43,143 bases of DNA, taken from contig CAZSMK010000140.1 in the NCBI GenBank assembly GCA_964608095.1, positions 1 to 43,143 of the forward strand, read 5' to 3'. Below, piece after piece: positions 7,048 through 14,254 of the stretch (its first letter is position 1; each line of letters opens with the position of its first letter). This DNA is from CAZSMK01 sp964608095 (GTDB taxonomy: Bacteria > Sumerlaeota > Sumerlaeia > MWCT01 > JAGHBZ01). Below the pieces are notes generated by a model. That model was not told the origin of the DNA and did not search any database. It saw only the letters and a list, made by a program, of their open reading frames with translations. The position numbers and the translations under genes are program-made.

Positions 7048-8865
7048 CTAATCATTTCTAAGGTTATCTATTACCTTCTTCAATTGTGGTTCCTTTGCTT
7101 GTTCCCTTACAAAATTTACTTTACACTCCCAATCTTTCTCTCTCGGGCTGTGCTTTTTACAGCCTTTACAATTTTCTTCAACAAAAGAGTTGAAAATTAG
7201 ATCAAGATTGAATCCTTCAGAGCAAGTTTTACAATATTTGCACCATACCAATTTTGTTCCCATTGACGGCAAACGTATACTCATACCCACAGGGCTCGTA
7301 TTAAGGTATACAATATGAATATTCTCACAATGTCTAAATTTCTCTTCTGGATTCATGTCTCTCAATGCCATCTTAATAGAAGAAGTAAGCTGGTCATCAT
7401 TTTCCAAGTTGATGCCCTGAGCTATTAACAATTTCTCAGTCATGTCCTGATATTCTTTTGTTGTCATTTCATTGATATCTTTCTGCTGCTCAGAAACAGC
7501 ATAAGGATATGGCTTGCTTTTCATCAGTTCCAGGAGTTTTGAATTTCTTTCAACAAAAGGGTTATCAGGATCTTCTTTTCCAAGGTCAATTGCTTTTGAC
7601 ATGTAATCTACAGCTTTTTGTTGAACTTGATTCCAGTAAAAGTAATACGCAAGACTTCTGAGCAACGTTTTTTTCAAATCAATGTCTGATAGATTTTCTA
7701 AAACGAACTCACATTGCTCGATAAAATGTTTCCTCCCTACTTTTTCCTCTTCAATAATTCTTCTATCAAACCATGCAAATTGATTTATTTGAATAGTGAA
7801 AATATCAAGTAAAATTGGTAAAGATGCTATGTAGTAGTAAATCTCTTTCTGTTTTAACAAATTCTTGAGGCTGTCATTAATTTCCTTTATTATATTTGCA
7901 CGAAATTCGTTTAATTGGGTCAAATCCTGACTGTAGAAGAACGAGAATATCCTCTCGCCCTGTGTTTCTTGTATTTTAAGTCCTATCTGAATCTCAGACA
8001 TTTTTTTAATGACTGTGAATAAAAGTGCTTGGTCTCTGAGAATAGTGATAAAATCTTTAAGATACCCTATTTTTAAAGTATCTGATAATTGGATTGCTTC
8101 ATTCGCTAATTCTACAATTTTCTTGTTCTGGTCTAAATCTGTAATATTCAAGCCATAAATCAGCCCTATTATTGCCCGGATTTTCCTTTCGTCATTCTTT
8201 GGAGAACTGTACACATCCCTAAGTGATTGCCCTGCGGCTTCTCTGTCACCATTTCTCCAAGCATAATATGCTTCTAATAAAGTAATTGCCTTATATTCAT
8301 CCAAAAATTTGTTTTTTTTATTCTTTAATGGAGCCAAGTCTTCTCTATCAATCTTAATCCCCTCACCAATCCCCAAATTCAAAGAGTGATATCGTGTAAT
8401 CCGCTTCTGAGAATCAATGATAGCGGTTTTTATTTCGTCAAGACTCTCAACCTTTTTATGAAACACAATCCTTTTAGTTTTCTGGCTTTTCCAATTTGGG
8501 TCAACTTTTTCTATAAAATCCCACAAGTAATTCTGTGCTATTTCCCAATAGAATATTTTGTTTGGGATATCATATTTTCCTATTAAAACAGGTACTCTCT
8601 GCCCTAAATATAACTCCCAATCATCAATGGATAAATCTTCAACGGCCTTCTCATCGGAAGAATGGATAGAAGATTTGTTTTGGAAATAAAAACTAATCTC
8701 CGAAACGCTATCAGTCTTTTCATCCAGGGGATGGGTCAATCTAACTTCAAAATCAAACCCAAAATCATTATCGAGAGGATTTACGATCCAATCTTTGAAT
8801 AAAGTCAGAAATGCGCCCTTAGACTCATCCTCTGATTTCTGTTGAATTGTTCTCTTCTTTACCAT
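7048..8865 (-). CDS. DUF4365-like nuclease with TPR-like middle and C-terminal Cys cluster
   Basis: 605 residues. Residues 14-110 follow the DUF4365 pattern: E14-S-K-G helix, DFGFDFEV at 34-41, FYFQNKSS at 59-66 (Q-x-K), then VPVLIG and FYWEIAQNYLW. DUF4365 is regarded as a PD-(D/E)XK-type domain, here with Asp/Glu at 38/40 and Q-N-K at 62-64 as likely metal-site residues. Residues 190-450 are helical repeats (EAYYAWRNGDREAA, SLAYYFYWNQVQQKAVDYMSKAIDLG) like TPRs. Near 535-580 a set of Cys pairs (CKYCKTC, CKGCKKH) suggests a zinc site. I infer a sensor-linked nuclease, plausibly antiphage. It lies 41 bases downstream of the HEPN gene on the same strand, so the two are probably one operon. It is AT-rich, like the rest of the island. 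Confidence 0.65.
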   Translation of the reverse strand: MVKKRTIQQKSEDESKGAFLTLFKDWIVNPLDNDFGFDFEVRLTHPLDEKTDSVSEISFYFQNKSSIHSSDEKAVEDLSIDDWELYLGQRVPVLIGKYDIPNKIFYWEIAQNYLWDFIEKVDPNWKSQKTKRIVFHKKVESLDEIKTAIIDSQKRITRYHSLNLGIGEGIKIDREDLAPLKNKKNKFLDEYKAITLLEAYYAWRNGDREAAGQSLRDVYSSPKNDERKIRAIIGLIYGLNITDLDQNKKIVELANEAIQLSDTLKIGYLKDFITILRDQALLFTVIKKMSEIQIGLKIQETQGERIFSFFYSQDLTQLNEFRANIIKEINDSLKNLLKQKEIYYYIASLPILLDIFTIQINQFAWFDRRIIEEEKVGRKHFIEQCEFVLENLSDIDLKKTLLRSLAYYFYWNQVQQKAVDYMSKAIDLGKEDPDNPFVERNSKLLELMKSKPYPYAVSEQQKDINEMTTKEYQDMTEKLLIAQGINLENDDQLTSSIKMALRDMNPEEKFRHCENIHIVYLNTSPVGMSIRLPSMGTKLVWCKYCKTCSEGFNLDLIFNSFVEENCKGCKKHSPREKDWECKVNFVREQAKEPQLKKVIDNLRND

Positions 8866-8906
8866 ATTTTTTACCCTACCTTATAGACCTTTTATAATAG
8901 AACTTT

Positions 8907-9647
8907 TTATATATGAGATGCCAGGAAATCCCTCACTCCTGTTAGCATCTCCTTTACATCTTTCTTCTCGTATTCTTCGAATTTGCCGTGGTCTGCGTGG
9001 TTCCGTATTTGACGCCATGTATCTAATCGGCTTTGGTTTAGTCTGTTTATTATTCCGGCGTCTGTGAGTTTTTTTGTAATGTCAAATATGCCTTTGCAAG
9101 TCTGTATCTGGACCTCGTTATTTCGCGCTACTTTCCGCAGTCCGTCTTCCAGCACTGCTCCAATCAGCGAAGCTGCGGGATCCTTGTATCCCTCATCAAG
9201 CAGATACTGAGCCATTTCCAGGAAGTCTGTGAAAATGTCTGCCGATACGAGGTTCTCAATGCTTGTGAGGAAACCGCCTTCTATGTCCTCTTTTGCTGCT
9301 AAGAGGACGGCCTTGCCTCTAATTGTATCACGAAGGAATTCCTGTCGGCATGATTCAAAAAAATTATGGTAATGAATACTATCTCCTCCGAAGACACTTT
9401 TCAAGAATGAGAGGGCGCCTGTCTTCCATTGATAAAATATGTCTTCTTGTACGGAAAAAACACCTTCGGTATAACCATACGCAGGTATTTTCGTTTTTTC
9501 TAATTCCTCACATCTTTTTATCAAATAATTCAATCTTTGGATAATCCTTTTGTACGCTGTTTTTTGCATTGGCTTCTTCAGACTTCCCGAATTAACTATA
9601 TTGTTCATAATCTGGTTATTTTTTTCAAGGGTTTTTATTATTTTCAT
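8907..9647 (-). CDS. HEPN-motif protein (R-x4-H)
   Basis: 246 residues, soluble. The C-terminal half (about 140-246) is helical and contains SLIGAVLEDGLRKVARNN and then RQIRNHADHGKF at 212-223; Arg215 and His220 form the R-x4-6-H pair of HEPN ribonuclease domains, placed as usual between two helices near the end. HEPN proteins commonly act as RNA-cutting toxins in abortive infection and toxin-antitoxin systems. The N-terminal 130 residues are basic and not recognised. No clear ribosome site precedes the ATG at 9647; ATGs at codons 14 and 27 are alternatives. A 10-bp inverted repeat lies 27-65 bases upstream. The DUF4365-like gene follows. I infer a two-gene defence unit. Confidence 0.6.
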   Translation of the reverse strand: MKIIKTLEKNNQIMNNIVNSGSLKKPMQKTAYKRIIQRLNYLIKRCEELEKTKIPAYGYTEGVFSVQEDIFYQWKTGALSFLKSVFGGDSIHYHNFFESCRQEFLRDTIRGKAVLLAAKEDIEGGFLTSIENLVSADIFTDFLEMAQYLLDEGYKDPAASLIGAVLEDGLRKVARNNEVQIQTCKGIFDITKKLTDAGIINRLNQSRLDTWRQIRNHADHGKFEEYEKKDVKEMLTGVRDFLASHI

Positions 9648-10018
9648 TATGATTTGGGGGAATCTTATCCTTGATTTTCAGTGGAGAAATGAGAAATATC
9701 CTCACTGAAAATGTTTTACTCTGAACATTGCTCACTCCTCTATATCACATTGCTTAAGCTATAGGACTTATGTTTTTTTGTTTTTTTGAAATATCTTTCT
9801 TCCGCTTTAAATTTTTGTTTTCTTATTTCTGGTTTCTTGATTCTATTTTTATCAGGTGTAGAAATACAGTAAATGAATTATTCCTTTTTCTGGCCTTTTT
9901 TGAATTAGCAGCAGGGTATGAATGCCTAAGGTCATCAATTGCAGAAATAATAATATGCGTAAAATCTCGAAGAAAAGGAACCATCGATACCGCGAGACAA
10001 TTTATCACTATTATTATT
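9648..10018. other. AT-rich island right end, no clear gene
   Basis: Besides the inverted repeat at 9674-9712 the interval is AT-rich with long T-runs (9774-9790). A hydrophobic plus-strand frame (9770-10033) arises from the T-runs, and a minus-strand frame (9823-10008) lacks a ribosome site. I looked here for an integrase next to the att-like repeat and saw none. Confidence 0.5.
9674..9712. promoter_or_regulatory. Inverted repeat upstream of the HEPN gene
   Basis: ATTTTCAGTG (9674-9683) and CACTGAAAAT (9703-9712) are perfect inverted copies separated by 19 bases. The position, 27 bases before the ATG of the HEPN gene, fits an operator or a 5'-leader hairpin that controls that operon. There is no T-run on the minus-strand 3' side, so it is not an obvious terminator. 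Confidence 0.4.
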
Positions 10019-10066
10019 CTTCACAGCCATTGACGGCGGTCGAGGGAGCGGTACTGGATGGCTTCG
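10019..10066. repeat. Right 48-bp direct repeat (att-like, true comM end)
   Basis: Identical to 2516-2563. It spans the last 14 codons and stop of comM plus two bases beyond. Confidence 0.75.
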
Positions 10067-11559
10067 CTGATGTGTTCTGAGCGGACACGGTCGGATGCTT
10101 CGAGGTCGGCGATGGTGAGTGCGACTTTGCGGATACGGTCGTACGCGCGGGCGCTCAAGCCCATGGTGTTAATCGCTTGTTCGAGCATGTTCTTTGCATC
10201 TTCGGTCATGTTGCAGAATTTATGGAGTTTTCGGGTGGAAAGATGGGCGTTACAGAATACGCCCGGAAGGTCGCGGTAGCGTTCGAGCTGCCGGTTCCGA
10301 GCAGCGATGACGCGTGCGCGGATTTTCTCCGACGGCTCACCGGAAAATTTTCCCCGCGTGAGGGTCTCAGCACGAACCGCTGGAATCTCGAGATGGATAT
10401 CGATCCGGTCAAACAACGGACCGGAGATTTTGTTATAATATTTAGTGATCTGCGGCGGGGTACAGGTGCATTCTTTATTTGGATCGCCCAGATGTCCGCA
10501 GGGGCATGGATTCATTGCGCCGCACAGGATGAAGCGCGCGGGGAAGGTGACGGACATATTTGCCCGCGCGATGTTGACAATCCCGTCTTCGAGAGGTTGG
10601 CGCATTGCTTCGAGAGCGATGCGTTGAAATTCCGGCATCTCATCGAGGAAGAGCACGCCGTTATGGGCAAGGGAGACTTCACCGGGTCTGGGATTAGCTG
10701 TTCCACCGATCAAGGCGATATGGCTGATAGTATGGTGCGGCGAGCGGAACGGACGCGTTGCCATGAGGAATTTGTGTTTCGTCAACATACCCGCCAGGCT
10801 ATGGATGCGGGTGGTCTCGATACATTCCTCGGTCGTCATCGGGGGGAGAATAGTGGGGAGGCGCCGTGCAAGCATGGTTTTACCTGCGCCGGGTGGCCCA
10901 ATCATGATAATGTTATGCCCGCCTGCCGCCGCCACCTCAAGGGCGCGTTTCGCATGTTCCTGTCCCTTGACGTCGCTGAAATCTTCCGGGTACTGCGCAG
11001 CGGTTTCAAATACCTTTTTAAGGTCGATACGGTGAGGTTCGATGAGGTCGTTCCCGTTAAAATAGTTCACGCATTCCTGTAACGACCTGACCGGAATGAC
11101 GTCGATTCCTTCAACCACACCGGCTTCGTTTGCGTTATCTTCGGGAACGATGATAGCGTGGCATCCTGCGTTTCGGGCGCCAAGTGCAAGGTTAAGCAAG
11201 CCTGAAACCGGGTTGACCCGACCGTCAAGGCTCAGCTCACCGACAATGGAATGATCAGCCACATTGCCGGGTTTGATGACCCCCTGCGTAATCAACAAGG
11301 CAACAGCAATTGGCAGGTCGAGGTTGTTGCCCTCTTTTTTGATATCGGCGGGAGCAAGGTTTGCAGTAACGCGCGTGTTCGGGAAATGGTATCCGCTGTT
11401 TTTGACCGCCGCCCTTACGCGGTCGCGGCTCTCTTTGACGGCGGTATCAGGAAGTCCAACGGTATTGAAGGAAGGCATTCCATTTGAAACATCGACCTCA
11501 ACGTCGACCCTGAACGGCTCTATTCCTAACGTTGCGTTGCTGATAACCTTTCCAAGCAT
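10021..11559 (-). CDS. comM: YifB/ComM family Mg-chelatase-like AAA+ ATPase
   Basis: 512 residues from the chosen start MLGKVISNATLGIEP, which is the usual family N-terminus; AAGGGA lies eight to nine bases upstream. A longer frame to 11604 has no support. Residues 1-180 are the Lon-protease-like N-terminal domain (MPSFNTVGLPDTAVKESRDRV). The AAA+ core has Walker A GPPGAGKTM, Walker B GVLFLDEMPEF and the CxC-rich loop GAMNPCPCGHLGDPNKECTC, all typical. The C-terminal lid ends AIQYRSLDRRQWL. In ComM of Vibrio and others this hexameric helicase promotes branch migration during natural transformation. Its 3' end coincides with the island repeat; the coding frame is intact. Confidence 0.93.
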   Translation of the reverse strand: MLGKVISNATLGIEPFRVDVEVDVSNGMPSFNTVGLPDTAVKESRDRVRAAVKNSGYHFPNTRVTANLAPADIKKEGNNLDLPIAVALLITQGVIKPGNVADHSIVGELSLDGRVNPVSGLLNLALGARNAGCHAIIVPEDNANEAGVVEGIDVIPVRSLQECVNYFNGNDLIEPHRIDLKKVFETAAQYPEDFSDVKGQEHAKRALEVAAAGGHNIIMIGPPGAGKTMLARRLPTILPPMTTEECIETTRIHSLAGMLTKHKFLMATRPFRSPHHTISHIALIGGTANPRPGEVSLAHNGVLFLDEMPEFQRIALEAMRQPLEDGIVNIARANMSVTFPARFILCGAMNPCPCGHLGDPNKECTCTPPQITKYYNKISGPLFDRIDIHLEIPAVRAETLTRGKFSGEPSEKIRARVIAARNRQLERYRDLPGVFCNAHLSTRKLHKFCNMTEDAKNMLEQAINTMGLSARAYDRIRKVALTIADLEASDRVRSEHISEAIQYRSLDRRQWL

Positions 11560-11789
11560 CGGATAAATCCCTTGATGAGGTGTGTGTGGCAAAAGTTCAA
11601 ACACGGAATCTACAGGGTAGGGAATAATAAATCAACTGAAAAGATTCTGGGTTGTTAATTCCTATTTTGAAATAGTCATGGCGTGTACGTTCAAGATGTT
11701 CACGACCCTCAAACGGATAAAACTTGAATTCAGTTGAACTTTTACCTTCGGTTCATGATACCATGGGACAAAGTTCAACAACGGGAAAC

Positions 11790-12923
11790 ATGAAGAAAAC
11801 CGGAACCATAATAGTATTTATATTCGTGCTGTGCCTGGTTGTAGCAACGATTTATCTTCGTATAAAGGAAACTGAAGAAAGTTTCTACCTGACGCAGCGA
11901 AAAACGCATCTCACCAAGGAAGAACAAAATCCGGCGCAGTTTGAACGTTATCTTGAACAACATCCCGAGGATGAGACGTACCGTGAGGCAGCACTAAAAT
12001 GGTATAGCCGCGAAGAGAAAGATTTTGAAGGTCTCAAGCGCCACACGTTCGAGATGATAGAGTATCACCCTTTCAACGTCCATTTGCTTATGACAAATGC
12101 CCGGGCATTCAGCGAAAATCCCGAATACGTCCGCGAGGTTGTCAATCGTCTTGAAGAAAAGGTTGTCGAGAACGAACCGGATCATCAGGGGTACTATTTA
12201 CTTGCCTTAATCTGTAAGCAGGGAGTGTTCCCTCAACCATTTACGAACGGCGATGATAAAGAGTGGTTTTGCGATAAGTATGGATCGGCTACGGATGAGC
12301 CGGTCTTGACAGAAGCAGAACAAGTCATGGCGCATAAGGCTGTCACCTATTTCCAATCGGCAATCAGTCACGTCACAGAGAAAGATGACCCCTATTTCAT
12401 AAGCTATTATACAGAGCAATTGGCGGATCTGCTGTGTAAAATGGGTGAAGCGGAAGAGGCGGTGGAGTTGTGCGAAAAAATTCTCCCGACACTTGACGAA
12501 GACGACAAGCCGGATTTCCTCAACACCTATGCTACCTGTCTTTTAAAGATAGGCAACCGGGAAAAGGCAAAAGAGGTTTTTCAACAGGTAAGAGAATCTG
12601 ATCATGAGGGGCATAAGGGTGGAGCAGGTCACGCCACCGCTTGTGCAGAGACCATGCTTGGCTTGATGGCGCTCGAACAGGGCGATAAGAAGGAAGCGGT
12701 TCATTGGTTGCTGTCATCCTGCGATATTGAACCGTGTTCTCATATTCTGGCACAGGGATTTCCCCTTTTGCTTGCTCGACGCCTTCTCGAACAGGGCGAA
12801 GCGGATTATGTTACACGCTTTTGCGAAACTGTGCTCGAAAACGTAACGAAAGAAGACGAAGATGTCGAGGCGCTATACTCTCAGGCACAGGCGATGCAAG
12901 AAAGCGGTATAGGTAAAGAGTAG
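11790..12923 (+). CDS. Membrane-anchored TPR-like protein
   Basis: From the chosen ATG (MKKTGTIIVFIFVLCLVVAT) there is one N-terminal anchor helix followed by about 350 residues of acidic helical repeats. Several units read as TPRs, for example ALICKQG, AEEAVELCEKILPTL, LNTYATCLLKIGNREKAKEV and MLGLMALEQGDKKEAVHWL. This suggests a periplasm-facing scaffold. Longer starts (TTG 11724, ATG 11763) exist, but neither has a ribosome site; ACGGGA before 11790 is weak too. It is divergent from comM and convergent with the next gene. No partner is evident. Confidence 0.65.
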   Translation: MKKTGTIIVFIFVLCLVVATIYLRIKETEESFYLTQRKTHLTKEEQNPAQFERYLEQHPEDETYREAALKWYSREEKDFEGLKRHTFEMIEYHPFNVHLLMTNARAFSENPEYVREVVNRLEEKVVENEPDHQGYYLLALICKQGVFPQPFTNGDDKEWFCDKYGSATDEPVLTEAEQVMAHKAVTYFQSAISHVTEKDDPYFISYYTEQLADLLCKMGEAEEAVELCEKILPTLDEDDKPDFLNTYATCLLKIGNREKAKEVFQQVRESDHEGHKGGAGHATACAETMLGLMALEQGDKKEAVHWLLSSCDIEPCSHILAQGFPLLLARRLLEQGEADYVTRFCETVLENVTKEDEDVEALYSQAQAMQESGIGKE

Positions 12924-13025
12924 GGGAGCGGTGAGAACGTGCTTGATGCCTCATTGAATCCACTCGACGGCATCTCCCTTTAAAAAATCCACTTTTTCCA
13001 GGGTGCTGAGATTAATATTAGAGCG

Positions 13026-13484
13026 TCATTGTTTTGTTCTTATAATATCCCCGCTGCTTTCCAATCCCTTTGATTCTTCATAGACTTCTTCGCCTCCCTG
13101 GTCCTCGCCGTCCGGTCCTATACTCCATAGTATCCAACCTATGTCCTTCCTTTGTTCATATCCATATTCGTTTTGCCCAGTATATGGGTCCGTAAGCCAT
13201 TCCTGGACGGCATAAGCAATAGGTGTGGTAAGCACATGAAGATTGGGTGGGTAAGTATTGTTATCCACACAATATGCTACGAGACTGGTTGCCAATGTTC
13301 TCAAATCCGAGCGAATCCGCATATTAATTTGACGAAGGAATTGTGCTTTTTCTTCGTCTGTACCCGCGATCGAAACCGGTTCGATTTGTCTATTACTTGA
13401 GTGAGCGACTTCCTGTTCTCCACCGCATGCGAAAAGCCAGAGCACAAAAAGCGCAAGTAGGATACCGCTCATAAGGTAACGCAT
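13026..13484 (-). CDS. Lipoprotein with type II secretion pseudopilin-like domain
   Basis: From ATG 13482-13484 (AAAGGAG eight bases upstream) the protein is 152 residues. It opens with a lipoprotein signal MRYLMSGILLALFVLWLFAC, lipobox LFAC. The mature part has the pattern LRTLATSLVAYCVDNNTYPP...LTTPIAYAVQEWLTDPYTG...WILWSIGPDGEDQGG. This is the soluble half of GspG/prepilin-like proteins (an AYxxDNxxYP helix, LTTPIAY, D-P-Y/F, and a GPDG calcium-type loop) without the long prepilin N-terminal helix. I infer a lipid-anchored stand-alone pseudopilin-like domain. The longer frame to 13544 is rejected because it lacks a signal. A small membrane protein gene lies 129 bases upstream on the same strand. 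Confidence 0.7.
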   Translation of the reverse strand: MRYLMSGILLALFVLWLFACGGEQEVAHSSNRQIEPVSIAGTDEEKAQFLRQINMRIRSDLRTLATSLVAYCVDNNTYPPNLHVLTTPIAYAVQEWLTDPYTGQNEYGYEQRKDIGWILWSIGPDGEDQGGEEVYEESKGLESSGDIIRTKQ

Positions 13485-13612
13485 TTCTACACTCCTTTCT
13501 TCGGTACTCTTTTTTATGCGTGAATTCGAGTATATTATACTCAAAAAAGGTAAGGGCGGTTGACATTATAGAAAAGCTACATCCCCTCTCAGATCTATCT
13601 CATAGCTCAAAT

Positions 13613-13933
13613 TCAGGATTGTTTCTTCGCGGTTTCGGAAGCAGGAGACCTGTTTGTATTTTCAGCCTCTTCATGAAAAAAAACATACCCTCCCTTCTCC
13701 AAGCCTTTTTGTTTTGGTATATCCTTTAGCTGAACGAACCGGTTCTGGTGGGGAATGTAAACCATTTGTGTTTTGTTTACGGCGACCGGGTTTCCTGAAT
13801 TATCAGAAGTTTGAGATTCCCTTATTTGCAGGTCCTGGTATATGGGATAGATTATGCCTATAAGAAGAATGCATACTGATAGGGCAACTGTTATGTTGAA
13901 CAACAAGGTATTTTCTCGTTTTTCTTCAGTCAT
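13613..13933 (-). CDS. Small single-pass membrane protein
   Basis: 106 residues. A charged N-terminus (MTEEKRENT) is followed by one hydrophobic segment at about 11-30 (LFNITVALSVCILLIGIIYP) and a polar tail with QMVYIPHQNRFVQLKDIPK. GAGGAG lies nine bases before the ATG. No family is recognised. It precedes the pseudopilin-like lipoprotein on the same strand and may be co-transcribed. Confidence 0.55.
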   Translation of the reverse strand: MTEEKRENTLLFNITVALSVCILLIGIIYPIYQDLQIRESQTSDNSGNPVAVNKTQMVYIPHQNRFVQLKDIPKQKGLEKGGYVFFHEEAENTNRSPASETAKKQS

Positions 13934-14254
13934 TTTTTATTACTCCTCAAAAAACTTTATAGTATAAGACTAATAACACCTGTCGGATGTTTGGTCTCTG
14001 TTTTCAGAGAACATTATGCGAACACTAAAGCCATTTTTCTGGTCCTTCGAACGGAAGAATATATTAAGAGTGTAAATGTTCGGAGGTAATATTAAGCGCC
14101 TTCATGTCGTCATCTAAAACATGAGGTAATAATAGTTAAATCTATATAAATCAGAATAATACGCATGAATTTAAGAGTGGAGTGGTGATATTCTTTTCCA
14201 CGCCGGTTCATCGCTCAATCAGGTGGACGCGGTTTTACATACGTGGAGCGCCCA
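13934..14254. other. Intergenic, nothing recognised
   Basis: AT-rich spacer between pckG (ending 14255) and the start of the small membrane protein (13933). TATACTATAA at about 13962-13971 on the minus strand could be a -10 region for the latter, without a clear -35. No frame or repeat stands out. Confidence 0.45.

Larger units (their letters stand above)
2516..10066. mobile_element. Putative genomic island integrated at the comM 3' end
   Basis: The block is bounded by a perfect 48-base direct repeat (2516-2563 and 10019-10066). The right copy is the in-frame last part of comM; the left copy encodes the same C-terminus and stop but has no gene body. This is the layout left by site-specific integration into the 3' end of a gene, where the element restores the end it disrupts. 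By eye the interior is clearly AT-richer than comM and the chromosome to the right. Genes inside are small, hypothetical or nuclease-like and run in both directions. No tyrosine or serine recombinase, relaxase or phage structural gene is seen, so the element is either decayed, mobilised in trans, or not formed by an integrase. A chance segmental duplication remains possible. Confidence 0.65.

Noticed and set aside
9648..10018. Expected integrase gene next to the att-like repeat
   Set aside because: No frame long enough and no R-H-R-Y or Ser-recombinase motif on either strand here or next to the left copy.
9770..10033. Hydrophobic plus-strand frame near the right island end
   Set aside because: Built from T-runs, runs into the comM end antisense, no ribosome site.
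10177..11082. A 301-codon open frame on the plus strand
   Set aside because: It is antisense to comM, whose minus-strand frame has unmistakable AAA+ motifs; the open frame follows from its GC-rich codon use.
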